From the NCBI GenBank assembly GCA_000507305.1, contig DF239116.1:195438-259437 (forward strand): DNA of 64,000 bases, read 5' to 3'. The stretch's first letter is position 1. Each line of letters opens with the position of its first letter. The stretch comes from Breviolum minutum Mf 1.05b.01. Its lineage: Eukaryota; Sar; Dinophyceae; Suessiales; Symbiodiniaceae. Both the position numbers and the translations under genes were made by a program. The notes under the pieces were generated by a model. That model saw only the letters and a program-made list of their open reading frames with translations. It was not told where the DNA came from and searched no databases. Below are positions 47,515 to 57,825 of this stretch, piece after piece.

Positions 47515-50500
47515 CTGCGCCATTAAACGGTCGAGGTCCCGTGACACGAACAACGTGTATGTACCGTAGAGAATTTTGAAGCACTACCTACTAGGAAAAC
47601 CCGCCCTAAATGAAGTGGAAAAGATGGATAGATACCAATCAACCTTTTTGGGGTGACGTGAAAAATGGTCCGTCACGACCAATTTGGTTCGAACATGATT
47701 TACCAAGTGGCTTTCATATACACGCATTCCAGGCAAACAACATTTACTGGAAAGAAACTAAGGAAACTACCTTTTTCCATCCTTTCTCCATGTTTTTCCC
47801 AACCTCATTTTTGCTCTCTGTTCCTCAAATTTCTGTGCGTAACAGCCAACAGGTGTGCCTTGTGCGACACGGCCGTAGCCTTTGTAACCGTTCGCGCGAT
47901 CAATAAAAGCCTCGGAATGCTGATCTCTTTCATGGCGGAAACATTCCACGTCTGATATATTATCTCCTAGGCGTGGTTGAAGTTTGAGATAGGAGAAGGT
48001 AAACAAATAAACAAGTAAACTATATATAGTCAATAATTCAACCATAGACCAAGACATACATAAATATGTGTGTATACATCTATATATACATGTAAAACAC
48101 ACATATATATATATATATATCATAGGTGGATTGCAAGGGTAGGGCTGTCACTCATTACTGAGCAAGGGCACTGTATACTATATAATTGGTTGATGAACAT
48201 GCATCATCCAAAACTGCGTTGCTCCGAATGCCAATGGTCAACTGGGGGGTTCCACTTGCACCTGAAATGCCATAGTGATTCTATTGGTTGCTGTATATTG
48301 GGTGAAAATGCGTTGAACCACTATTGCTCAAATTGACTCCTAATTTCCAACCCCCAAAAAAGGAAGGCAATCGATTTCCACTCCACAAAAACATCGGTGA
48401 ATGAAAAAAAACTCAAGTTGGACTGGTATATTTACCTATATTTACCGTAATCAAATCAACCATCCATGTAGGTAAATATACCATCCATGGCATGGTAGGG
48501 TGAAAACCCTCAAAATCACCAAACATTCGTATAGTGGATAGTTTCACCGGTGGGATGACGACCCTTTTTGCGGAAATGGCCCAGTCTTGGAAGTTTCTCA
48601 AAGCCCGACTTTTCTGGCATGAAAAAAACACAAGTTGGCAGCAACATTTCTAGTTGGTGGTTAAACCAACCCCGCTTGTCAAAATAGGAATCTTCCCCAA
48701 ATAGGGGTGAAAATAAACAATATTTGAAACCACCACCCAGATTTGCATTGTCAGTGATGTTCCTTTGATACGATTGATGGCATGTTTCATCCGCCTCACC
48801 AGCTGATGGCGGTAGTTTATCCTCAAATTTATTCACAAGGTTGCCCTACATGATTAAAGCAAAACACCTGATCCACCGCCAAGATGTCTGTTGAGTATCC
48901 GCCTCTTTGACTCTAGCCATCCAGTGTAAGAAAAAATGCTTGTAGCTATACGAGTAAACAAGACTGAGCAGTACTAGAATGGAGTGACGGTATACTTCCA
49001 TGCATCTGCATGTGTATACAAATAAATAAATGTATATATATATAAAGACGTACAATCTTTGTATATACATATCGCATGCTTTAAATATGTATATATATAT
49101 AAATAATTAAATAAATATATATATATATAAATATGTTTATCTAAATGCAATCTCTACATATGTCATATCTATAAACACACAGGAGTGTTTTCCCCCGAAA
49201 TTATGCAACTCTTTTGGGCTTCCCCCACGGCCAGAAAGAGCGTCGAGTTGATGCCGCTGCCCAAGCAGACGATGCATTTGCCGGTACCTTAGCACGTAGG
49301 TGGAGAGAGATGGATAGACACTTAGGTCGAAAAACACATTGGAAGCATGTGGGTGTATATATATGCAAATATATATATATATATACGAATATGTGCAGAA
49401 AATCTACTATATAGGATGTGTAGTAAATAATGTATGATATATTATGTGTATCTAAGTGTATGTTAGATGAAACACATATTATGCTGTGTTGATTGAAAGG
49501 GTCTGCAACAAGCACCCGCTTTTTACTCACTTCTGCCTCTTGCACGCAAAGTACACAAAGTCAGACCCGGGAGTATCCAAATCATATCAGCCTATCATGG
49601 GATGATTGGGGAGGTCTAAGCATTGTCCCAAGATATCCCCTGAATTATATATAGATATAATATAACTAGAATATAATTGGATCATACCCCCAATCAGATT
49701 CATTAGCCTGAACTACATTTATAATACGAAAATGATTATAAGATACTCATCAGATTCTGCACCCTCGGAATATGTCTCAAGTCTCGCGCTTTTTCTTCCC
49801 GCAAGGCGATGGAAGTGGATTTATCTCTCATGAAAAATGCACCTAGAGTCGGGTAGTGCCTGGGCTTGTGTCATCTCCTTACTTCTTATACAGTATGTAT
49901 ATCGTAAAAATGTATATATATGTACAAATTACAGTATATATAATGTATATTTATGTATAATATGTGCGTCTTTAAGTACTACAACTGCCAAACGGAAAAC
50001 AACAATCTAGATGAATTCTAAAAATCCCTTCCCGTGGCAAAAAGGGGGGGGCCATGATGGCCATGGTTCAAGCAAAGCTGTTCAGCTTTTGCAACACCAA
50101 GAGACCGTTGCAAACGGGACAGGTCTTCGGCTGTCTGGCTTCCCTATCTTTCTCCTGATGCTTCGTGTTACAAAAAACATCAAAAAAAACCTGTAAAATC
50201 CAGGTTCAGCCCTTAAGAATGGTAGGTAAAAACCGAATGCTTTCCCACTGAGATGAGAAATCTTTGTTAGCAAGAAGTTAAGACTTCAGAATGTGGCAAA
50301 CATCATACAGTTTGAAGCAATTTTCAAGATATGCTCATAAAATTGTTGGTACCAAAGAGTGATTCATTCGTGCCGAAGCTTTCAAACATTGCAATTCAAT
50401 CCTGTACAGCTGCGAATGTACCCACAGCATGATTTTGCTGCCAACAGAACAAACATGGCCCCAAACCGCAAACTGCGTCCTCACGCTCTTTCTCTATCCT

Positions 50501-53500
50501 GCCAATGCTGCATGCAGGATGTTGTGTGCATAGTGATTTGTTTTCGTGATATGCATCCAAAGTGCGGTGATAAAAAGAGGCAAGAGGCACCCGACTTGAT
50601 AGATGTTCACAAGTTTCCAATGGAAAATGCACTGAAACACATCTAGAATGGTGAGTAATGAATGTGAGTTGCATTCCATGTGTGTTGCAAGGTCAAATAA
50701 CATGTATGTGGAGCACTATCCCAGGCGGTTGTTTCAACCGAGGTGAAACATGTTAGTCAAATGGGACAACCTCCCCAACTTGGAATCCTGGCGAACACCC
50801 CTCCAAAGTTGTATACGAAAAATTGTTTTTTCTGACACTCTTGATGCACTCTCCCGAAAAAGCATCCTGAATCATTGATCCATTCACATGTTCAGATTTC
50901 CTGCATTTCGATGTTCTTTCCACATTTCTGTCAAGATTCTTCAACATTTCACTACACTGTGTGCATGTTCATCTCCACCTGGCTACTGTTCAAAATCTTT
51001 TTTGCAATTAAATTATACTGCTTGGTTGGGAAGAATCCTTCCAATGGTCGAATATAATCCCTATAATCCCATATATGTAGTATTTCGCCCCCCACTCTGT
51101 ACAAACGATTTCCAGCATGAATTGGATCTACCCGCCACCCAGGATGCAACCGTCACCACCATTTGCCACCGGGTTCCCTAAATGGAGGGTAGATCCAAAT
51201 AGCCGCCCGCCTTTTCTTCTCTTGCTCGATCTGTTTCAATTCTTCAAATCTGATCTCTTCAAGGCCTCGTCTTGCCCCCTTTATTGGGGTGGTGTTTTTG
51301 TGTGGCAGCAAAAGTAAGCAAAGGCTGGAGGATTCCTTTTAAATGCAACTTATGCACATACATAATCACGATGATTTGGGATTGGAACACCATGAGCATC
51401 TTTAGTTGTAATCAAATTGATAGCTGTCCGAAAATGACAAGATCATCTAGGTATATACATTACTGTATTCAAATTCATTACCCTACACTGGGAGGAGTCC
51501 CACGTGAAACCATCATAAGACCACCGCTCTTGGGCTGAGACGTGTGCAGTCGTCATACTTCACCCAGAGAGAAGTGTAGTGTATTTAACTTATTTACATA
51601 CATACAACATACAACATACATATCATATATTTAACATCAGTATAACTCTTTAATCATCTTTTCAAGACAAATGAAGATTTCCCCTTTCATCCCTTTTCAA
51701 TCTCTGTCCTTAAATGTCAAATCGAACACATTATCCAACAGGCACCACTTCGGTCTCAAGATCCCCAACGTTGTCTTTCCCGTTCTTCTTCACGCCGCCG
51801 CTCTTCCTGCAACCCAATAGTTGAACTGCCAAGTGTTTATGGACAAAATGTTAGCCTTCCTTTCAGTCCAACCCGACGTAGTGCCGACCTCAACATCCTC
51901 AACTCTTGGACCATGATTTCAGCTCAAACTCATTGACTTAAATTTTCAAGCAATGACTGCCGCAGTCATTGAAGGATTGATTCTCAGTCGAATTTTGCAA
52001 AGTTTTCACAACCGGCAAAAACCCTCCCAAGCAAATGCTTCGAATTGTTTCACAGTTCTTCCCTGAAAGATCTAGCATGAAATACACAATGGTTGAATTC
52101 ATTTAGGATGTAGGATCAAGTGGGGAGCACCTGTCTTTGATGGGGGACAAAATAAATACACCCCCCAAGTTTAACATGGAACCTGAAAGTGATGCTTTCC
52201 AATAGGAATCTCCTTTTCCAGGGACTGATTTTCAGGTTCCATGTTAAACTTTGGGGGGCGGGGGGTATCACCATTTGCTGCCATCCTCTTCTTGCTGCCG
52301 CCGCTTTCGCGCTTTGATTTCTAGCTTTCTCTGACGCCTGAAGCGCTGAAGATGCATGCTGCACCACTCCCCAAAGGGTAGTGAAGGGACAGAATCAATC
52401 AATACACCCCCAAAAACTGATATTGAATCCCAACAAATCATTTAAACAATGTTTTTATCAAATTGTAGATTTTTCCATGTTAGTTTCTCCGGAGTTTTTT
52501 TTTACCTCCCTGAAACAACATAGAATCTGAAAATTTTTGGGAGAACCTCTGTCACCTTTTCAAGGCTGTAGAGACCCGAAAAGGTGAAACTCCTTGGAAA
52601 GTCACCTGATTCTTTGAAAGTCATCCATCTTTGGGACTTCAGTTCCTCCAATCATTCAATGATACTTGGACTTGTATGCCACTTTTTCAGTGGTACTAGG
52701 TTGAAGGACAGAATCTGCGAGAGTGGGAAACCTGTTTGTACTTACTTTGAACCCGATCCTAGAAGACAACGCCAAGGAAAGGGGTTTCTTCTTTCCATCT
52801 GACCTCTTCTCTTCTGCTTCTTGCTGCTCCCGAAGTCTCCTTGGTGGAACGCCGTGCAACTACAATCGCTTGTTCTTTTGGATGGTTTGGTGTCCAACTG
52901 CAAAATTTCCCGAGAACAACAGCAGCAACAACAACAACACCACCACCAACAACAGCAACAACAGCAGCATTAACAACAACAGCATCAACAGCAACAACAC
53001 CACCAACAATGAAAAAGACCACACCAATTGCAGGGCATTCAAGGCATTTGAACACTTGAGAGTCAAATCAGTATTATTTCTGGAAGGATAGGGGTGGAAG
53101 AACATCTTGAAACCACCACTGAGGAGGCAGTGCTTTTGGGGATTCTGGTGCCCCCCGTTCCTCGTTCGCCTAGGAAAAGGCAGAATTACGAGACATGCAC
53201 TATTCAAGAGCAGACTTTTGGATGTAATCCTTTTTCCCCATGTGAAAGGAAACCATGCCTGATATATTATGATTACAAAAAAATACATCACACTTATTTG
53301 CCCCAAAAAAGGCTAGCACTTTTGATGGCGGGCGTTCCAATTTCCGTTGGGTTCCAGGATTTCAGCCATCCTCAGCAGTGGTTTGGGGGATGAACATGAT
53401 TAGCCTAAAAAATAAGTGCCTATCCTTTAAATTCATTTCCCGGTCAATCAGTCACAACTCGCCATGCAAAATTATTGCGACCAAGAAACTTCTCTTCTTC

Positions 53501-53546
53501 TATTGCTCTTCGAGCAAATTCGTCTTCTGCTCGTTTCTGTCGCCAC
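47434..53546 (-). CDS. DnaJ/BSD2-type zinc-knuckle protein, partial exon model
   Basis: Probably a chaperone-like or redox protein: CxxCxG knuckles bind zinc in DnaJ and in plastid assembly factors such as BSD2. Exons in order: WRQKRAEDEFARRAIEEEKF (53.5 kb), ANEERGAPESPKALPP (53.15 kb), RLREQQEAEEKRSDGKKKPL (52.8 kb), ASEKARNQSAKAAAARRGW (52.3 kb), then REARQPKTCPVCNG (50.1 kb), TGKCIVCLGSG (49.3 kb), YGRVAQG (47.9 kb) and CDNCYGFKQNV...GTGRCPNCDG (47.5 kb). Phases match at all seven junctions. Joined, the knuckles are CPVCNG, CIVCLGSG, CDNCYG and CPNCDG, the four-knuckle layout of DnaJ-like Cys-rich domains. No J-domain HPD motif was seen. The charged N-terminal exons are assigned by phase and proximity only. 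The start and the exon after CPNCDG are not established. A 28S-style or rubredoxin zinc ribbon is less likely given the Gly pattern. Confidence 0.78.
47859..47879 (-). CDS. Zinc-knuckle micro-exon YGRVAQ
   Basis: 21 bases between caaag|gc and caag|gcacac (GC donor), split Gly at both ends. It supplies the usual spacer between the second and third knuckle (G.G.VAQG.C). Confidence 0.5.
48424..48482. repeat. Short palindrome
   Basis: tggtatatttacctatattt mirrored by tgtaggtaaatatacca. Perfect over about 14 bases. Confidence 0.75.
48651..48742. repeat. Inverted-repeat element family B
   Basis: tagttggtggttaaaccaac at the left, tatttgaaaccaccacccag at the right, ttccccaaataggggtgaaa inside. In a zinc-knuckle gene intron. 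Confidence 0.85.
49020..49140. repeat. AT-rich simple tract in zinc-knuckle gene intron
   Basis: Repeated tatatata and aataaat units; other AT tracts at 48085-48120 and 49350-49390. Confidence 0.85.
49255..49287 (-). CDS. Zinc-knuckle micro-exon TGKCIVCLGS
   Basis: 33 bases. Acceptor ctaag|gt completes a Gly codon. It ends agcg|gcatca (GC donor), again splitting a Gly codon. The frame stays open beyond the donor, so the end is inferred from phase and motif spacing. Confidence 0.65.
50106..50154 (-). CDS. Zinc-knuckle exon CPVCNG
   Basis: 49 bases coding EKDREARQPKTCPVCN plus the first base of Gly. Acceptor gcatcag|gag, donor caacg|gtctct, phase 1. Confidence 0.75.
52158..52264. repeat. Long palindromic element
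   Basis: caccccccaagtttaacatg and gaacctgaaa at the left, mirrored by tttcaggttc and catgttaaactttggggggc at the right. The arms are about 30 bases and nearly perfect, the loop about 45. Ends beside the exon 52272-52337. Confidence 0.9.
52272..52337 (-). CDS. Zinc-knuckle gene exon ASEKARNQSAKAAAARRGW
   Basis: 22 codons, phase 0 at both ends. Acceptor cgcttcag|gcg, donor caaatg|gtgata. The donor lies a few bases from a palindromic element (52158-52264). A second frame (RRQRKLEIKARKRR) is also open. Confidence 0.5.
52746..52839 (-). CDS. Zinc-knuckle gene exon, highly charged
   Basis: 94 bases coding RLREQQEAEEKRSDGKKK then LALSSRIGFK. Acceptor ccaccaag|g. The donor gtaagt is a textbook consensus. 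Confidence 0.65.
52919..53011. repeat. CAA/CAG/CAC trinucleotide tract
   Basis: About 90 bases of aac/agc/acc triplets in the intron between two zinc-knuckle gene exons. It creates spurious poly-Asn/Thr and antisense poly-Leu frames. Confidence 0.9.
53120..53169 (-). CDS. Zinc-knuckle gene exon ANEERGAPESPKALPP
   Basis: 50 bases. Strong acceptor ccttttcctag|gcg, donor cctcctca|gtggtg, phase 2 out. Confidence 0.55.
53459..53546 (-). CDS. Zinc-knuckle gene exon, charged helix
   Basis: 88 bases coding WRQKRAEDEFARRAIEEEKF then LGRNNFAWR. Acceptor tgcacag|g after a T-rich tract, donor tggcga|gttgtg, phase 0 out. The frame is also open upstream, so it could extend. Confidence 0.6.
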
Positions 53547-54034
53547 CTGTGCAGAAAAAGTTGAGGCGGTGAAGGTACAATGGAACTAGCAATGCAGCCT
53601 TTGGCCGGTAGCTCGCAGCGGTAGGATGGCGAGGGGGAAACTTTGAAGAAGGAGATTCAATGCAAATATCGGGGAGGCACTCTGCTAACGTCCCAACCGA
53701 ATAAAGGTAGATTGATCAGTTTCTCTTTTCCTGCTCCTCACGTTTGACAACGCTTTTCAGGCAGCTTACGTCATGGAATTTTGCAACCCCAAATCTTCTT
53801 GTAGGAAATGATCAATCAAGTCTCTAAGTGTGGCAGGAGACCAATTTGAAATTGATAACTCACTAGTATTCATAATCAACTAGGCTCAAACATATGGGTC
53901 AACAATACTTGCCTTGATTATCATCAAGAAAACACACACACACTCACGACTCACCACCCCCGGAAATCGCCGCCTGCCGTTCCCTCCTATGAGGTCAATG
54001 CGGTCCAGGTGAGAAAAGTCCTGAAATGACATGA

Positions 54035-54148
54035 CTGGCAAGGTGGTTGAACCAACCCATCTGGAAAAATCTGCGTCAAATTGGATCATTTCCCCCAACA
54101 TGGGGGATGAACCTTTAACAAAAATCGTTCAAACCACCACCGAGTTGG
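54035..54148. repeat. Inverted-repeat element family B, diverged
   Basis: ctggcaaggtggttgaacca at the left, gttcaaaccaccaccgagtt at the right. Confidence 0.75.
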
Positions 54149-54623
54149 GGGATTCTTTTTGGGATCCAACAAAAAAACTTCCCCTTTTGAGTTGGGAGAA
54201 GATACTATAATTGTTTAATTTCTTACTTCATCGATGGTGAGTTGAAAGGAGTGTGGACAACTCCAATACTCATGTGTTTCTTAAGCGTTCGATCTGTTTC
54301 TATTAGAGCAGGCTTAGAGCAAGCCGTCAGTCTGATCTACTGGAGCGGTTGCAGATCTGCATGATATGCTACCAACACTAGTGTTGTTCAAAGACAACTC
54401 TAAAAAACGAATTTTCGCTGGTTGAAGTTCCCTCCTATGATTGAGTAAATCTGCGCCATCTGTTTCTTGATACCACAAGAATTTAGGAACCGCGCCTGGG
54501 AATATATGTAAAGCCACTCAAGACTCAAAACCAAACATGTCCAAAGTTTTAGTTGGTAGTAACAAAACCAGACCGAAATCCTTAACCTCACTGAATCGGT
54601 CTCTTGAAAGGTGATTGCCCTAC

Positions 54624-54890
54624 GAAAAATCACATGACATGGTGTGACATCTCCAATGGGCATATGGAGTTCCATCCACGGACGGACGTGAATACCACAG
54701 AATGGCATCCCAACGGAATCTAGCTCTATTCTACTCAATTTATTACAACATTCAAAGTTGTATACCTCTGGGTGTATCCCAGTCCCTTCCTATGATGTCA
54801 AGAACATCATCCACAACTGAAGAGATTGTGTCAATGGCATCATTGCTGGAGGGAATACGCCCAAATGCAATTGGATTCACCCATAGGCAT
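54624..54890 (-). CDS. Exon-like segments, unknown protein, strand not certain
   Basis: Minus-strand frame RPCLWVNPIAFGRIPSSND then AIDTISSVVDDVLDIIGRDW ends cagag|gtatac (54766). After a 46-base gap it would join in phase to 54624-54719, SVGMPFCGIHVRPWMELHM then IGDVTPCHVIF, donor tttc|gtaggg. The gap is short for an intron here. An antisense frame on the plus strand (54702-54902) is also open. No family recognised. Confidence 0.33.
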
Positions 54891-55911
54891 GGCCTATCAT
54901 GACCCAATCAATCTTGGAGACACATGAATGTTGCTTGGAATGATTGCATACATACTGGTCCTGGTACGCTTCGAACATGATCAGCAACACCACTGACACT
55001 AGTTCCGTGATTTTTTGTTCCCATACCAATACATGTAGAACTCACTACATAAGCCACCCTAAAACCAACAATAAATATCAATTGTCTTACTCTCTACAAT
55101 TCAAAACTAGTTGGGAGAGCTCCCCTGCCAAACCACCATCACTGGAGTTTTAAGTCCATCGTTTTGACATTAAAACAATCCTTTGCCAACAAAAAAAGTG
55201 AAGACCAACCTTGAAACAACAGGAGCTATTCAAATAAACCATTGTAAATTATAAGGATCTCTATTAAACAACCAGTATCATGAAAAGTAGGAGGTTTTGC
55301 AATCTTCTTTTTCGTGGCTGACTTTTTCAAGAATATCTTCAGATCAAAGTGCTCAAGTCCGAGGCTCTGGTGCACTACCTTTTCGTTCCAGCACAATACG
55401 ATGCCGACTGGGCAGTGTGAGGGCCAGAAAGACACAAAAAAAAAAACATCCCCCACAAAAAAGAACCAGATTGTTGATCAATGAAAGGGAAGGCCGTGAA
55501 GAATCTTTACATGAAATGCCATTTATATACAGTAATTACTTTAAATAGCTGAACATTTAAGGCGATTTCGCACAATTCTAACGCTGTGTTGAACAGTAGA
55601 TTTTCTTTCCCAGTCATTTTGACTCTACCATATTGAGCCCTGATCTGGAGTCGCACCTTTGGAACCATGTATAACACACAACTTTCGGCCCTCTTGCGAG
55701 GTTGCTCGTATACCTTCTTAAACACATGAGCAACGTTCAAAACACTGTTGACATTCCATTGTACTGGTTGGTTAATAGGGATCCTTATTAATGGTTTAGT
55801 ATATCCCCTTTATACGTGGATAGCATAATCCCTTATATACACCAAATAACCCAGGGATTGGTCACTGCTCACATGCCATATAATTGATATGATAAGATGG
55901 TATTGATATAC

Positions 55912-56042
55912 CCCATCTTATTGAAGTTGCTGCCTCATTGATAATTTCAAACTTAGAAAACGTTGTCAGCCAAAAATCTTCGGATGCCTTGCATGCCTTG
56001 TTTCCAATATTGCGTGAAATCTCCAAAACATCCGTTTCACAC
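55912..56042 (-). CDS. Exon-like segment CETDVLEISRNIGNKACKAS, strand uncertain
   Basis: 131 bases from gaccag|g to gatggg|gtatat, 43 codons (EDFWLTTFSKFEIINEAATS near the end). The plus strand over the same bases also reads a helical peptide (ASLIISNLENVVSQKSSDAL). One of the two is likely coding; I favour minus only because every recognisable gene is on that strand. Confidence 0.3.
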
Positions 56043-56151
56043 CTGGTCATCGCCTAAAAAAATGGGGTACCATTTCCAACTGCCAAAGTGGGAATCCAAT
56101 GATACTCAGCCATGGTTCCGTCCATTCTGAACTTCTCCTACCAAATACTGC

Positions 56152-56622
56152 ATGTCTGAATCTAAATTCTTCCCATATTCTAAGCATTTGCAGCTTCACT
56201 CATTGATGAAACCACCTGGTCCACCCTCAAAAGAAAGTGACGAAACACCACGTTGGACTGAGCTTGCCACTCTAGGCTGTACTGCCGCAAATCTCAGCAA
56301 GGCAAACGGATCAAAGAACCATCAGATTGGGGACCATGATTTTTGGTGCCGTCTTCAAGCAATTGCTCAACAGAACTATATTGCACTTAAACATTTTGGG
56401 GAAGTTGATACTGGACTGATTGAACACATAATCACAAAAACACTCAAAGGCAATCATCGAATCGCATGTATGTCGGTGCCACATTACCCTTCACCTCGAT
56501 TTTTCCACAGAAATTTCCATGGCAAATTTTCTGGAAAGCTGAGGACCCAGGCTATGCGCAGCAACGATGCATGGGCTACTCCTGCAAAAACCAAGGGAGA
56601 CACGTGGCAAGTGGTACATTAA
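56152..56622 (+). CDS. 156-codon plus-strand open frame, possibly coding
   Basis: A complete ATG-to-stop frame, among the longest in the window. It contains helical segments (LATLGCTAANLSKANGSK; DFWCRLQAIAQQNYIALKHF) that vaguely recall helical-repeat proteins. No splice sites are needed. It opposes the strand of all identified genes, and the minus strand here also holds open pieces. Could be fortuitous. Confidence 0.2.
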   Translation: MSESKFFPYSKHLQLHSLMKPPGPPSKESDETPRWTELATLGCTAANLSKANGSKNHQIGDHDFWCRLQAIAQQNYIALKHFGEVDTGLIEHIITKTLKGNHRIACMSVPHYPSPRFFHRNFHGKFSGKLRTQAMRSNDAWATPAKTKGDTWQVVH

Positions 56623-57621
56623 TGACCCACATAGAAAGGAAGTTTTTTTTGAAATACCCTGAAACTAACAGAACCTATAGAACCTGAAACATGATGCTTG
56701 GAAGCATTATTTTATCTTTTGGGGAAGTACAAGCTAATTAACAGTTGTAAACTGGTGCTTGCTTTTGGTTGGATAACAGGAGGATTTGGAGGATTGAAAA
56801 CTGTGAAAGAATCATCGGCCTTCAGGTCAAAAATGAGGCGAATATTGGGACTTCCGCCAATTACACGGGTGAATCTTGCTGAATAATCTCGGATTGGATG
56901 CTGCAGTGCATTCTTTAAAAGACATACAGCAGGCTTGTGCCTCATCCAGACTTGACATTTAAAAAAATCCTCCCCAAAATCCTTATGAATTCGAACAGGC
57001 TTTTACATGAGGGTAGTAGATAACAATCCATCTACGTGCCCCTATGTACCCTCGCCGCAACCAGAAAAAAAACAACAAAACACCTCTTTTCTTGGACCAC
57101 TCTGACCCAGTTATATACTTGATGTATTAACATACAAATCCTCAGCTGACACCAAACCCGCTTTCTCCCACCTGGAATGCATTGGATACTCCAACCCCAG
57201 TGGCATGGCCCCGAGCACAACCCCTCCACCAGCGACTTCTCGCGGTTCCACGGGGGTGTCTTTTGAAAGCTTGCCTTGTGAGCCAATGGCTATATAAGCG
57301 GCCCTTGATTCATGCTTCTCAAAAGTTTGCATGCATAGTAGTCAGTACATAGATTTTGATAGAATTTTGGGATCTTCCATTGTACAGAGTTCACACATCA
57401 TAAGTAGACTCTACTATCATTTATCGAGCTGAGCATGCCAACATCAGGAAAACAATTCTCCAAATCCTCTAGTAATTTAGAACAAACTGATGACTTGACG
57501 ATTAGATGCTGGTGCTATAAGGAGGGCTACGTGTTCCCTATCAGCACTACACTCACTATCACTCATTCATTCTTTCAAATCATGTTTCCATCCAGTTTTG
57601 CGAGGCACGTTGCTTTTTTCC

Positions 57622-57825
57622 TCAACTCAAAATGCGGGAACTCCTGTTTCCAGGGCTTTCCGGCGTTCCGAGGCCATAACACATCAATCCCGAAGCAACT
57701 GCCACAATGGCAGGAATCATCAAAGGGCGAAAGGTGGCTTGACTTTTGATGGTCAACGACAAAGCCAAGTCTTGTAAAGGTAGTTGAAGTGCAGCCAATA
57801 GAAAATAGGTTGTTGCCGAAGCCAC
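57622..57825 (-). CDS. CRT-like last exon with stop
   Basis: 67 codons plus stop. Acceptor ccaacag|gtg. Two helices (TYFLLAALQLPLQDLALSL and MIPAIVAVASGLMCYG), then a short polar tail ending RSSRILS. Confidence 0.88.
   Translation of the reverse strand: MASATTYFLLAALQLPLQDLALSLTIKSQATFRPLMIPAIVAVASGLMCYGLGTPESPGNRSSRILS

Noticed and set aside
47852-47905. Plus-strand VCLVRHGRSLCN, resembling a histidine-phosphatase RHG motif
   Set aside because: No second block (PLT..G) follows on the plus strand. The opposite strand holds a 21-base exon that fits the zinc-knuckle gene in phase. The real RHG/PLTEEG pair is at 23.3-23.7 kb on the minus strand.
52860-53306. 148-codon minus frame with poly-Leu/Val, seemingly a membrane protein
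   Set aside because: The hydrophobic stretch is the reverse complement of a CAA/CAG microsatellite.
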